Positions 6,461 through 11,163 of a DNA stretch of 11,163 bases are shown here, one piece after another (within the stretch, counting starts at the first letter, position 1; each line of letters begins with the position of its first letter). Source of the DNA: an uncultured Eubacteriales bacterium. GTDB taxonomy: Bacteria > Bacillota > Clostridia > Lachnospirales > Lachnospiraceae. The stretch spans positions 1 through 11,163 of the forward strand of contig ONWL01000146.1 of NCBI GenBank assembly GCA_900321525.1. The letters run 5' to 3'. Both the position numbers and the translations under genes were made by a program. The notes beneath the pieces were generated by a model. That model saw only the letters and a program-made list of their open reading frames with translations, was not told the origin of the DNA and made no database searches.

Positions 6461-6663
6461 GACAGTTAGAAAGAAGAAACCTGCTGCCGACCTGACAGTT
6501 TTGACCGGTAATCCGGTTCGGAATCTGAAAAGCTGAAGCAGTGTTTTTCTAACAGGATATTTGGACCGGGTCCCGATTGTCCTGTTGTGTCATGAACAAG
6601 CAGCATCTGTGCGGATTCGTGTACACGAGTAAAAAGAGTGACTCGGCATGGAGGATAACAAAC
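6461..6663 (+). promoter_or_regulatory. Long structured leader of dapL, candidate cis-regulatory RNA
   Basis: About 200 bases of leader contain nested complementary segments. CTGCT (6481-6485) pairs with AGCAG (6537-6541) around an inner hairpin ACCGG-TAAT-CCGGT (6504-6517), followed by the U-rich tract TGTTTTTCT (6542-6550), so this part could act as an attenuator. AACAGGA (6551-6557) pairs with TCCTGTT (6580-6586) around GGAC-CGG-GTCC (6563-6573). A 12-base palindrome TCGTGTACACGA (6617-6628) overlaps a stem CGAGT (6626-6630) with ACTCG (6641-6645) just before the ribosome site. I do not recognise a T-box (no AGGGTGGAACC-type element), lysine riboswitch or ANTAR dual hexaloop. The role is inferred from architecture only. 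Confidence 0.4.
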
Positions 6664-7878
6664 ATGTTTAAGATCAATGACAATTATCAGAAACTTCCAG
6701 GCAGCTACCTGTTTTCCACAGTGGCAAAAAAGGTCAATGCCTATCAGACAGCCAATCCGGACAAGAAGATCATCCGTCTGGGAATCGGTGACGTGACCCA
6801 GCCTCTGGCACCAGCCATCATCGAGGCACTCCACAGCGCAGTAGATGAGATGGGCGTGGCAGAAACCTTTAAGGGATACGCACCGGATCTGGGCTATGAG
6901 TTCCTGCGTTCTGCAATCGCAAAGGGAGATTATGCGTCCAGAGGAACGGACATTGCAGCAGATGAGATCTTCGTCAGTGACGGAGCAAAGTGCGACTGCG
7001 CCAATATCCAGGAACTGTTCTCTTTAGACAGTAAGATCGCAGTGTGCGACCCGGTTTACCCGGTTTATGTGGATTCCAATGCCATGGCAGGCAGAACCGG
7101 TACATACAATTTTGATACAGAAAAGTGGAGCAACGTGATCTATATGCCTTGTACCGTAGAGAATGATTTCGTGCCGGAACTGCCAAAGGAAACCCCAGAT
7201 CTGATCTATCTGTGCTACCCCAACAATCCAAGCGGTTCTACTCTGACCAGGGATCAGTTGCAGGTATGGGTAGACTATGCCAACAAGGTAGGGGCTGTGA
7301 TCTTATTTGACGCAGCATATGAAGCATACATTTCCGAGGCAGATGTACCGCATACCATCTATGAGTGTGAAGGTGCCCGCACCTGTGCCATCGAGATGCG
7401 CAGCTTCTCCAAGAACGCTGGATTCACCGGCGTGCGTTTAGGCTTCACCGTGATCCCGAAGGATTTAAAGTGCGGTGATGTGAGCCTGCATTCCATGTGG
7501 GCACGCCGCCACGGCACCAAGTACAACGGTGCACCATACATCATCCAGAAGGCCGGTGCGGCAGTGTACACACCAGAAGGCAAGGCACAGTTGGCACAGC
7601 AGGTGGCGTATTATATGAACAATGCAAAGGTCATCAAGGAGGGTCTGAAGGATGCAGGCTATACCTTTACCGGTGGTGTGAATGCACCATACATCTGGTT
7701 AAAGACCCCAAACAACATGACTTCCTGGGAGTTCTTTGATTACCTGTTAGAGCGTGCCAATGTAGTGGGTACCCCAGGTTCCGGATTTGGACCAAGCGGA
7801 GAGGGATACTTCCGTCTGACCGCATTTGGTACCTATGAGAATACAGTGGAAGCAATTGAGAGAATTAAGAAGCTGTAA
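6664..7878 (+). CDS. dapL: LL-diaminopimelate aminotransferase
   Basis: A 404-residue pyridoxal-phosphate aminotransferase that converts tetrahydrodipicolinate plus glutamate directly to LL-diaminopimelate, the short route to lysine and to peptidoglycan meso-diaminopimelate. The N-terminus MFKINDNYQKLPGSYLFSTVAKKV and RLGIGDVTQPLAP (38-50) are typical of DapL. VSDGAKCD (104-111), YPNNPSG (185-191), D216 and Y219 in FDAAYEAY, the cofactor lysine K250 in SFSKNAGFTG, and R384 in YFRLTAFG complete the fold-type I active site. The start at 6664 is chosen because GGAGG lies 9 bases upstream and the family begins there; the frame is open back to 6577 without support. Codons favour C-ending forms (ATC, TAC, ACC), unlike neighbouring genes, as in a highly expressed gene. 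It has its own promoter and leader and ends at a strong terminator. Confidence 0.95.
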   Translation: MFKINDNYQKLPGSYLFSTVAKKVNAYQTANPDKKIIRLGIGDVTQPLAPAIIEALHSAVDEMGVAETFKGYAPDLGYEFLRSAIAKGDYASRGTDIAADEIFVSDGAKCDCANIQELFSLDSKIAVCDPVYPVYVDSNAMAGRTGTYNFDTEKWSNVIYMPCTVENDFVPELPKETPDLIYLCYPNNPSGSTLTRDQLQVWVDYANKVGAVILFDAAYEAYISEADVPHTIYECEGARTCAIEMRSFSKNAGFTGVRLGFTVIPKDLKCGDVSLHSMWARRHGTKYNGAPYIIQKAGAAVYTPEGKAQLAQQVAYYMNNAKVIKEGLKDAGYTFTGGVNAPYIWLKTPNNMTSWEFFDYLLERANVVGTPGSGFGPSGEGYFRLTAFGTYENTVEAIERIKKL

Positions 7879-7917
7879 GGTGAATCAGATCAATTAGATT
7901 AAAAGGTAGTACTGATA

Positions 7918-7961
7918 AAAAATGCTCTGTGTGATGTGTAAACATGGCACAGAGCATTTTT
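7918..7961. terminator. Bidirectional rho-independent terminator
   Basis: AAAAATGCTCTGTG (7918-7931) pairs perfectly with CACAGAGCATTTTT (7948-7961) around a 16-base loop that contains ATGT/ACAT. A-run and T-run flank the stem, so it can end both dapL (rightward) and the XRE-type gene (leftward), which converge here. Confidence 0.93.
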
Positions 7962-7965
7962 GATA

Positions 7966-8268
7966 TTAAAAACGGTGAAAATAAGAACGATGTTTCATTG
8001 CTTTGACTAAATTCAAAAGTGCTGTGATTTCTTCCTCTGTCAGACCGGAGAAATCAATTTCTTGTTTCTTTTCCACACCAAGCAAATAATCTGTCGTCAC
8101 TTTAAAAATTCTGGCAATGGTAATGAGCACTTCATAGGAAGGCATACGCAAACCGGTTTCATAAGCACTGATGACCGATTTTGTCAATCCCAATTGTTGG
8201 GCAAGCTGCGCCTGTGTCATATGGTTTTGTGTGCGTAGGGTTTTCAGTGTGTTTCCAAAGTCAACCAT
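7966..8268 (-). CDS. XRE-family helix-turn-helix transcriptional regulator
   Basis: A 100-residue DNA-binding protein. The Cro/CI-type HTH covers residues 5-60: LKTLRTQNHMTQAQLAQQLG, then LTKSVISAYETGLRMPSYEVLITIARIFKVTTDYLLGV. A short acidic linker and a C-terminal helix, SGLTEEEITALLNLVKAM (about 74-91), follow, as in many small XRE repressors that dimerise through the tail. ATG 8268 is preceded by AGGAG about 8 bases upstream; the frame is open further upstream to 8412 without a matching ribosome site. It is divergent from the gene at 8449, and a small palindrome at 8293-8303 lies just upstream, so autoregulation is plausible. Its targets are unknown. Confidence 0.88.
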   Translation of the reverse strand: MVDFGNTLKTLRTQNHMTQAQLAQQLGLTKSVISAYETGLRMPSYEVLITIARIFKVTTDYLLGVEKKQEIDFSGLTEEEITALLNLVKAMKHRSYFHRF

Positions 8269-8292
8269 TTCAAACTCTCCTTTTGAGCATAT

Positions 8293-8303
8293 TCTATAAT
8301 AGA
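8293..8303. promoter_or_regulatory. Small palindrome before the XRE gene, possible operator
   Basis: TCTAT-A-ATAGA is a perfect 11-base inverted repeat 25 bases upstream of the XRE start codon. It overlaps a TATTAT that could be its leftward -10. I could not find a good -35 at the right spacing, so promoter and operator are both tentative. Confidence 0.3.
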
Positions 8304-8339
8304 GTATGTACACAAAAGGTTGATTATGTTTTGAAATAG

Positions 8340-8368
8340 TTGACATCTGGAAAGTGAGATGATATAAT
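8340..8368 (+). promoter_or_regulatory. Consensus sigma-A promoter of the 8449 gene
   Basis: TTGACA (8340-8345) and TATAAT (8363-8368) are both perfect and exactly 17 bases apart, giving a transcript start near 8375. Such a strong promoter would usually be held by a repressor; the divergent XRE protein is a candidate. Confidence 0.8.
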
Positions 8369-8448
8369 TCTTGACAAGAGTAAGGCGGAAAATAAATATT
8401 TATTTGGAACAAATGTATAGAAAGTGATCTGAAAAGGAGTGGATGCGA

Positions 8449-8754
8449 ATGAAAGAATTGAGAGAAAGAGTGAGACAGTTAGCAGATGCCGCATATTTGC
8501 CGGAAGCGGTGAAAGAAATCTTGCAGAGATTACATGAAAAAATACAATATGCAAATGATATGAGATCTATCATGGAATGTATTGTGTATAGCAGTGAATA
8601 TCTGGTAAAATATTTTGCTTTATTGGAGATTGCCTGTGTATTTGATCAAAAGAAGATTGGAAAAAATCAAAAGAATGAAATTCAGGCATTTTTTCGCAAG
8701 GGTAATCGAACTTTTGGTGTTGTGGTCAAGCATTTTTGTGACAATACGACCTAA
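8449..8754 (+). CDS. Hypothetical protein, probably truncated by an IS element
   Basis: A 101-residue protein I do not recognise. It is mostly helical and charged, opening MKELRERVRQLADAAYLPEA, with a more hydrophobic middle (VKYFALLEIACVF, about 53-65) and a basic end. ATG 8449 has AAGGAG 9 bases upstream; ATG 8443 is in frame but only 3 bases from the site. The last codons (...CDNTT and TAA) lie in TGACAATACG, which may be the end of the adjacent IS3 remnant. If so, the native C-terminus has been lost and the stop comes from the element. It has a perfect consensus promoter and is divergent from the XRE gene. No function can be inferred. Confidence 0.55.
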   Translation: MKELRERVRQLADAAYLPEAVKEILQRLHEKIQYANDMRSIMECIVYSSEYLVKYFALLEIACVFDQKKIGKNQKNEIQAFFRKGNRTFGVVVKHFCDNTT

Positions 8755-8925
8755 TTTATGCTATAGGTTTTATGCAACCCCATAGCGTTCATCATAAGGC
8801 GTTTTGTAGTTGTTATAAGAATGCGGACGTACATGGTTATATTGCACATACGCAAATTCTTCCACTGCGGCATAGAGTTCCTCTTCTGTATTAACTTTGT
8901 TGCTTTTAGAGACATAAAAACTATG
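8739..8925 (-). mobile_element. Remnant of an IS3-family insertion sequence
   Basis: The stretch contains the last part of an IS3-type transposase and about 30 bases of putative element end. The possible terminal sequence begins TGACAATACG at 8739; IS3-family elements usually begin with TG. No second terminal repeat, no flanking target duplication and no orfA are visible, so the element is deleted. It lies exactly between a gene with an odd C-terminus and a gene fragment without its N-terminus. The boundaries are inferred. Confidence 0.6.
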
Positions 8926-8930
8926 ATTTG
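8770..8930 (-). pseudogene. C-terminal fragment of IS3-family transposase (OrfB)
   Basis: Read leftward from about 8930 to the stop TAA at 8772-8770, the frame gives SFYVSKSNKVNTEEELYAAV and then EEFAYVQYNHVRPHSYNNY and KTPYDERYGVA. YNHVRPHS followed by YKTP is the hallmark end of the integrase core of IS3-family OrfB proteins, after the last catalytic Glu. In-frame TGA upstream (near 8945) and the junction with the Rpn-type fragment show that the catalytic part is missing, so it cannot be active. Confidence 0.8.
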
Positions 8931-9332
8931 ATGAAGGTGATCATGTTGTGTATTGAAGAACAGATAGAAGAGGTGCTGACAGATGTTTCGGGAAGAGAAG
9001 AAAGAAAACGTATCCTTCATTTATTAGGAGTATTGTTTTCTCCACAGATAGAGTATCAGAAGAAGCGACAGATTTTACAGAAAGAATTTCAGGTTCAGAT
9101 GAGCAAGGAAACAGAAAGTGAGATGGAGAATATGTGTAATTTGAGTGATGGGATTTATGACAGAGGAGTGCAGCAGGGAAAAGCAGAAGGAAAGGAAGAG
9201 GGAAAGTTTGAGAGTACCGTGTATCATGTAAAGAGGATCATGGAAGCACTGCATCTTCCATTGGAACAGGCCTTGTCGGTTCTTGGTGTGCCGGAAGAGG
9301 AGCAGGAGAAATATACACGGTTCATGCTATAA
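8931..9332 (+). pseudogene. C-terminal fragment of an Rpn/PD-(D/E)XK-type nuclease-transposase
   Basis: About 133 residues, MKVIMLCIEEQIEEVLTDVS onward. Residues roughly 25-72 (REERKRILHLLGVLFSPQIE ... MENMCNLSDGIYDRGVQQG) resemble the C-terminal half of Rpn-family recombination-promoting nucleases (PD-(D/E)XK nuclease family transposases), including the typical run of Gly-Glu/Lys repeats (QQGKAEGKEEGK). The nuclease core, normally about 150-200 residues before this point, is absent. The frame closes upstream at TAG 8907-8909 inside the IS3 remnant. No ribosome site is seen before ATG 8931 or TTG 8928. Most likely a dead fragment left by an IS-linked deletion; a short internally initiated product, as known for some Rpn genes, cannot be excluded. 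Confidence 0.65.
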
Positions 9333-9403
9333 ATGATATGGGTATTACATGGAATACCAGTCAGAAACAATATTTCATTTCAACAATGCATAGTAAAGCA
9401 ACC

Positions 9404-9442
9404 AACAGGGTGCATGAGAGAAATCTTATGTGCCCTGTTTTT
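9404..9442 (+). terminator. Rho-independent terminator after the Rpn fragment
   Basis: ACAGGGTGCAT (9405-9415) pairs with ATGTGCCCTGT (9428-9438) with two G-U wobbles around a 12-base loop, followed by a run of T to 9442. It would end transcription from the Rpn side before the CobW-like gene. Confidence 0.85.
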
Positions 9443-9502
9443 GTGTAACAGAAAATTTTTGTCACCAAAGAAGTGCTTTTCCCTCAATTCCCTCTGATCT
9501 TC

Positions 9503-9531
9503 TTGCACCTCTTTGTTTGAGATGGTACACT
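9503..9531 (+). promoter_or_regulatory. Predicted promoter of the CobW-like gene
   Basis: TTGCAC (9503-9508) is followed after 17 bases by TACACT (9526-9531), five and four of six consensus bases. The transcript would start near 9538. Confidence 0.5.
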
Positions 9532-9564
9532 GAGTAGGTAACGAAACAGAGATAGGATAATAGA

Positions 9565-10542
9565 TTGGTGAACAGGATGGTAAAGATTGATTTGATCACC
9601 GGTTTTTTAGGAGCCGGGAAAACAACTTTTTTAAAGAAGTATGCGCAGTATTGGATGGAGCAGGGATGCCAGATCGGCATCCTGGAAAATGACTATGGCG
9701 CAGTGAACGTAGATATGATGCTATTGCAGGATTTAGAAGGAGAGCAGTGTGAACTGGAGATGGTGGCAGGTGCCTGTGATTATGACTGTCACAAGAGACG
9801 GTTCAAGTCGAAACTGATCTCCATGGGCATGTGCGGCTATGACCGTGTGTTGGTGGAACCTTCCGGCATTTATGATGTGGATGAGTTTTTTGACACATTG
9901 TGTGAAAAGCCGTTGGATCGCTGGTATGAGATCGGCAATGTGATTGCCATTGTAGATGCTGCATTAGAAGAGAACTTGTCTGCCCAGTCAGAATATCTGC
10001 TGGCATGCCAGACGGCCAATGCCGGGTTGGTGGTGTTTAGCAAAAGCCAGGAAGCAGAGGAAGAGGAGATGGGGCGTACCATCGGGCATTTGAATCAGGC
10101 CATGGAACAGGTACAGTGCAGACGCAGATTTGGGACAGAGATCCTGGCAAAAGACTGGGAACAATTCACTGCACAGGATTGGGCGCAGATTGCATCCTGC
10201 GGTTATGTGTTGGAAAATTATGTGAAGCAGCAGGTATATGCAGACAATGGATATACCTCTCTTTATTATATGAATCTGGGGTTCTCAGAAGCGGAAGTGT
10301 TAGATCGGGCAAAGGGCATGTTTCAGGATCCAGACTGTGGACAGGTATTTCGGATCAAAGGTTTTTTCCAGAGGGAGGATGGCAGCTGGATGGAATGCAA
10401 TGCCACCAGGGATGGGATTGGCGTCAACCCCATTGAAAAAGGACAGGACGTATTGATCATCATTGGAGAAGACTTAAAGGAAGGGGTTGTGAAGCGATAT
10501 TGGACAGTAAATGAGATGGGGTTGTCGGCAGTGCAGAAATGA
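9565..10542 (+). CDS. CobW/COG0523-like GTP-binding protein
   Basis: A cytosolic P-loop protein of the G3E GTPase group, whose members insert or deliver metals or cofactors. Counting from TTG 9565 (325 residues), Walker A is GFLGAGKTT (13-21), ENDYGAVNVD (41-50) replaces the more usual NE-(F/Y)-G-x-x-xxD, and EPSG (98-101) is the Walker B-like motif. The usual CxCC metal site is changed to GACDYDCHKRR, with C71 and C75 spaced by three. The NKxD guanine-specificity motif reads FSKSQ (158-162). A CobW C-terminal-like domain may follow after about residue 210. The start is uncertain: TTG 9565 and GTG 9568 follow a GATAGGA site, while ATG 9577 gives MVKIDLITGFLGAGKTT, closest to the family form. 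The metal and client are unknown; no urease, hydrogenase or cobalamin gene is nearby. Confidence 0.85.
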   Translation: MVNRMVKIDLITGFLGAGKTTFLKKYAQYWMEQGCQIGILENDYGAVNVDMMLLQDLEGEQCELEMVAGACDYDCHKRRFKSKLISMGMCGYDRVLVEPSGIYDVDEFFDTLCEKPLDRWYEIGNVIAIVDAALEENLSAQSEYLLACQTANAGLVVFSKSQEAEEEEMGRTIGHLNQAMEQVQCRRRFGTEILAKDWEQFTAQDWAQIASCGYVLENYVKQQVYADNGYTSLYYMNLGFSEAEVLDRAKGMFQDPDCGQVFRIKGFFQREDGSWMECNATRDGIGVNPIEKGQDVLIIIGEDLKEGVVKRYWTVNEMGLSAVQK

Positions 10543-10658
10543 TGCAAGAACGGGCTTTGCATCTGCATTGGACAAAGAAATGAAGATATGGTGGGGAGAG
10601 AGAACAGGAAAAGTAAAGAGAATGCAAGGAACTGGAATAGGGGAAAGGAGAAAACGAT

Positions 10659-11072
10659 ATGCCGGGATATATCATGCATTTGGTGGAAGCGGAGCAGGTG
10701 CTTCGGAAATTAGAAAGACAGACAGGCATACAGGCAGAGGAATCCTGGCGCAGCCGGTATTTATTGGGCGCTTTGCTGCCGGATACCAGCACGAAAGAGG
10801 AAAAGCAGCAGTCCCATTTTTGGACACCGGAGACGCTGCAAAAGCTGGCAAGAGCGCCCCATCTGCCGCTGTTTTTGGAAAAATACAAGACATCCTTGTC
10901 AGATCCGGTGGTATTTGGGTATCTGGTGCATCTGCATCTGGACAGCTGCTATGTGAATGGGTACTGGCCATCTGTTTTTTCTCTGCAAAATGATGCAGGA
11001 GAACCGGAAGAAGGATATGAACAGGTGACCCGCATCTGGCTGAAAAAGCAGAAACGGCAAAGAAGGCTGTAA
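10659..11072 (+). CDS. Zinc-dependent phospholipase C-like protein, irregular 3' end
   Basis: The 137 readable residues begin MPGYIMHLVEAEQVL, the opening of bacterial zinc-dependent phospholipase C/D-like proteins. Likely metal ligands are H7, D42 (GALLPDT), H53 (SHFW) and H91/D95 (GYLVHLHLD). AAAGGAG lies 8 bases before ATG 10659. The family is usually well over 200 residues, but here the frame stops at TAA 11070-11072 after WLKKQKRQRRL. A shift into the frame beginning at 11042 extends the reading with EKAETAKKAVKETEKAGKET and further Lys/Glu/Ala text to a stop at 11132-11134. The purine-rich end with a 21-nt repeat suggests slippage or degeneration. Probably co-transcribed with the CobW-like gene 116 bases upstream, which has no terminator after it. 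No signal peptide is seen. Function beyond the family is unknown. Confidence 0.65.
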   Translation: MPGYIMHLVEAEQVLRKLERQTGIQAEESWRSRYLLGALLPDTSTKEEKQQSHFWTPETLQKLARAPHLPLFLEKYKTSLSDPVVFGYLVHLHLDSCYVNGYWPSVFSLQNDAGEPEEGYEQVTRIWLKKQKRQRRL

Positions 11073-11113
11073 AGGAAACAGAGAAGGCCGGGAAGGAAAC
11101 GGAGAAAAGTCCG
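11072..11113. repeat. Imperfect 21-nt tandem repeat
   Basis: Two adjacent copies begin AAGGAAAC(A/G)GAGAA and end in a GCCGG/GTCCG variant (11072-11092 and 11093-11113). In the shifted frame they encode KETEKAG and KETEKSP. The area is purine-rich and lies just past the phospholipase-like stop. Confidence 0.6.
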
Positions 11114-11134
11114 AAAGCCGGAAGGAAAAAGGCA

Positions 11135-11163
11135 TGAAGCGGAAAGCGGGATTTCATCCGGCA
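11135..11163 (+). other. Possible start of a further gene at the right edge
   Basis: ATG near 11131 (reading MKRKAGFHPA) follows purine-rich AAGGAAAAAGG and stays open to the window end. It may be a new gene or a continuation of the interrupted phospholipase-like gene. Too short to decide. Confidence 0.2.

Noticed and set aside
6577..6663. N-terminal extension of dapL (29 extra codons)
   Set aside because: The frame happens to be open, but the ribosome site and family start are at 6664, and the region is better explained as a structured leader.
6461..6663. T-box, lysine riboswitch or ANTAR target before dapL
   Set aside because: The conserved T-box sequence, the lysine riboswitch core and paired hexaloops with A1/G4 are not seen. 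Only an unclassified leader is claimed.
9341..9358. Hairpin GGTATT-ACATGG-AATACC as an ANTAR-type hexaloop
   Set aside because: The loop has six bases but lacks G at position 4, there is no second hairpin, and it follows a gene fragment instead of preceding a nitrogen gene.
10541..10563. Hairpin GATGCAAG/CTTTGCATC after the CobW-like gene as a terminator
   Set aside because: The stem has a bulge and no T-run follows, so read-through into the phospholipase-like gene is expected.
10672..11157. 161-codon leftward open frame at the right edge
   Set aside because: It is Pro/Ser/Phe-rich, opposite the recognisable phospholipase-like gene, and arises from the purine-rich plus strand.
1..11163. CRISPR array, tRNA or rRNA genes, or a new defence system
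   Set aside because: I saw no regularly spaced repeats, no tRNA-like cloverleaf or rRNA sequence, and no cluster of effector-type genes; the genes are mostly familiar housekeeping or decayed ones.

Overview
The window looks like a chromosomal segment of a low-to-mid GC Firmicute of class Clostridia, most likely a Lachnospiraceae-type gut anaerobe. This rests on strong AGGAGG-type ribosome sites, consensus TTGACA/TATAAT promoters, a Gram-positive LexA box, a YtvI-like membrane protein, a glutamine synthetase next to an ANTAR regulator, and a DapL-type lysine-pathway aminotransferase. The genus assignment is inference.

Layout. Positions 1-3000 read mostly leftward: a SOS-type operon of a Y-family DNA polymerase and a YolD-like protein, then an ABC ATPase and the first codons of its membrane partner, which appears cut off. 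The tail of an unidentified rightward gene enters from the left edge and ends at 116. Positions 3060-7960 read rightward: an AI-2E/YtvI-type permease, glutamine synthetase with a frameshift near its N-terminus, an ANTAR RNA-binding regulator, a long structured leader, and LL-diaminopimelate aminotransferase closed by a strong bidirectional terminator. Positions 7966-8754 hold a leftward XRE-type repressor gene and a divergent gene of unknown function. Positions 8739-9332 are a scar: the end of an IS3-family transposase gene joined to the C-terminal part of an Rpn-type nuclease/transposase gene. Positions 9500-11163 read rightward: a CobW-like (COG0523) P-loop GTPase and a zinc-dependent phospholipase C-like gene whose 3' part is irregular.

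The genes fall into independent units: DNA damage tolerance (polymerase, YolD, LexA operator), nitrogen assimilation (glnA with the ANTAR regulator), and lysine/cell-wall precursor synthesis (dapL). I see no convincing new multi-gene defence or mobile system. The notable points are the about 28-nt deletion that breaks glnA, the structured and possibly attenuated dapL leader, the exact LexA box before the polymerase operon, the truncated ABC permease, the IS3/Rpn scar, and several enzymes whose signature residues depart from their families.
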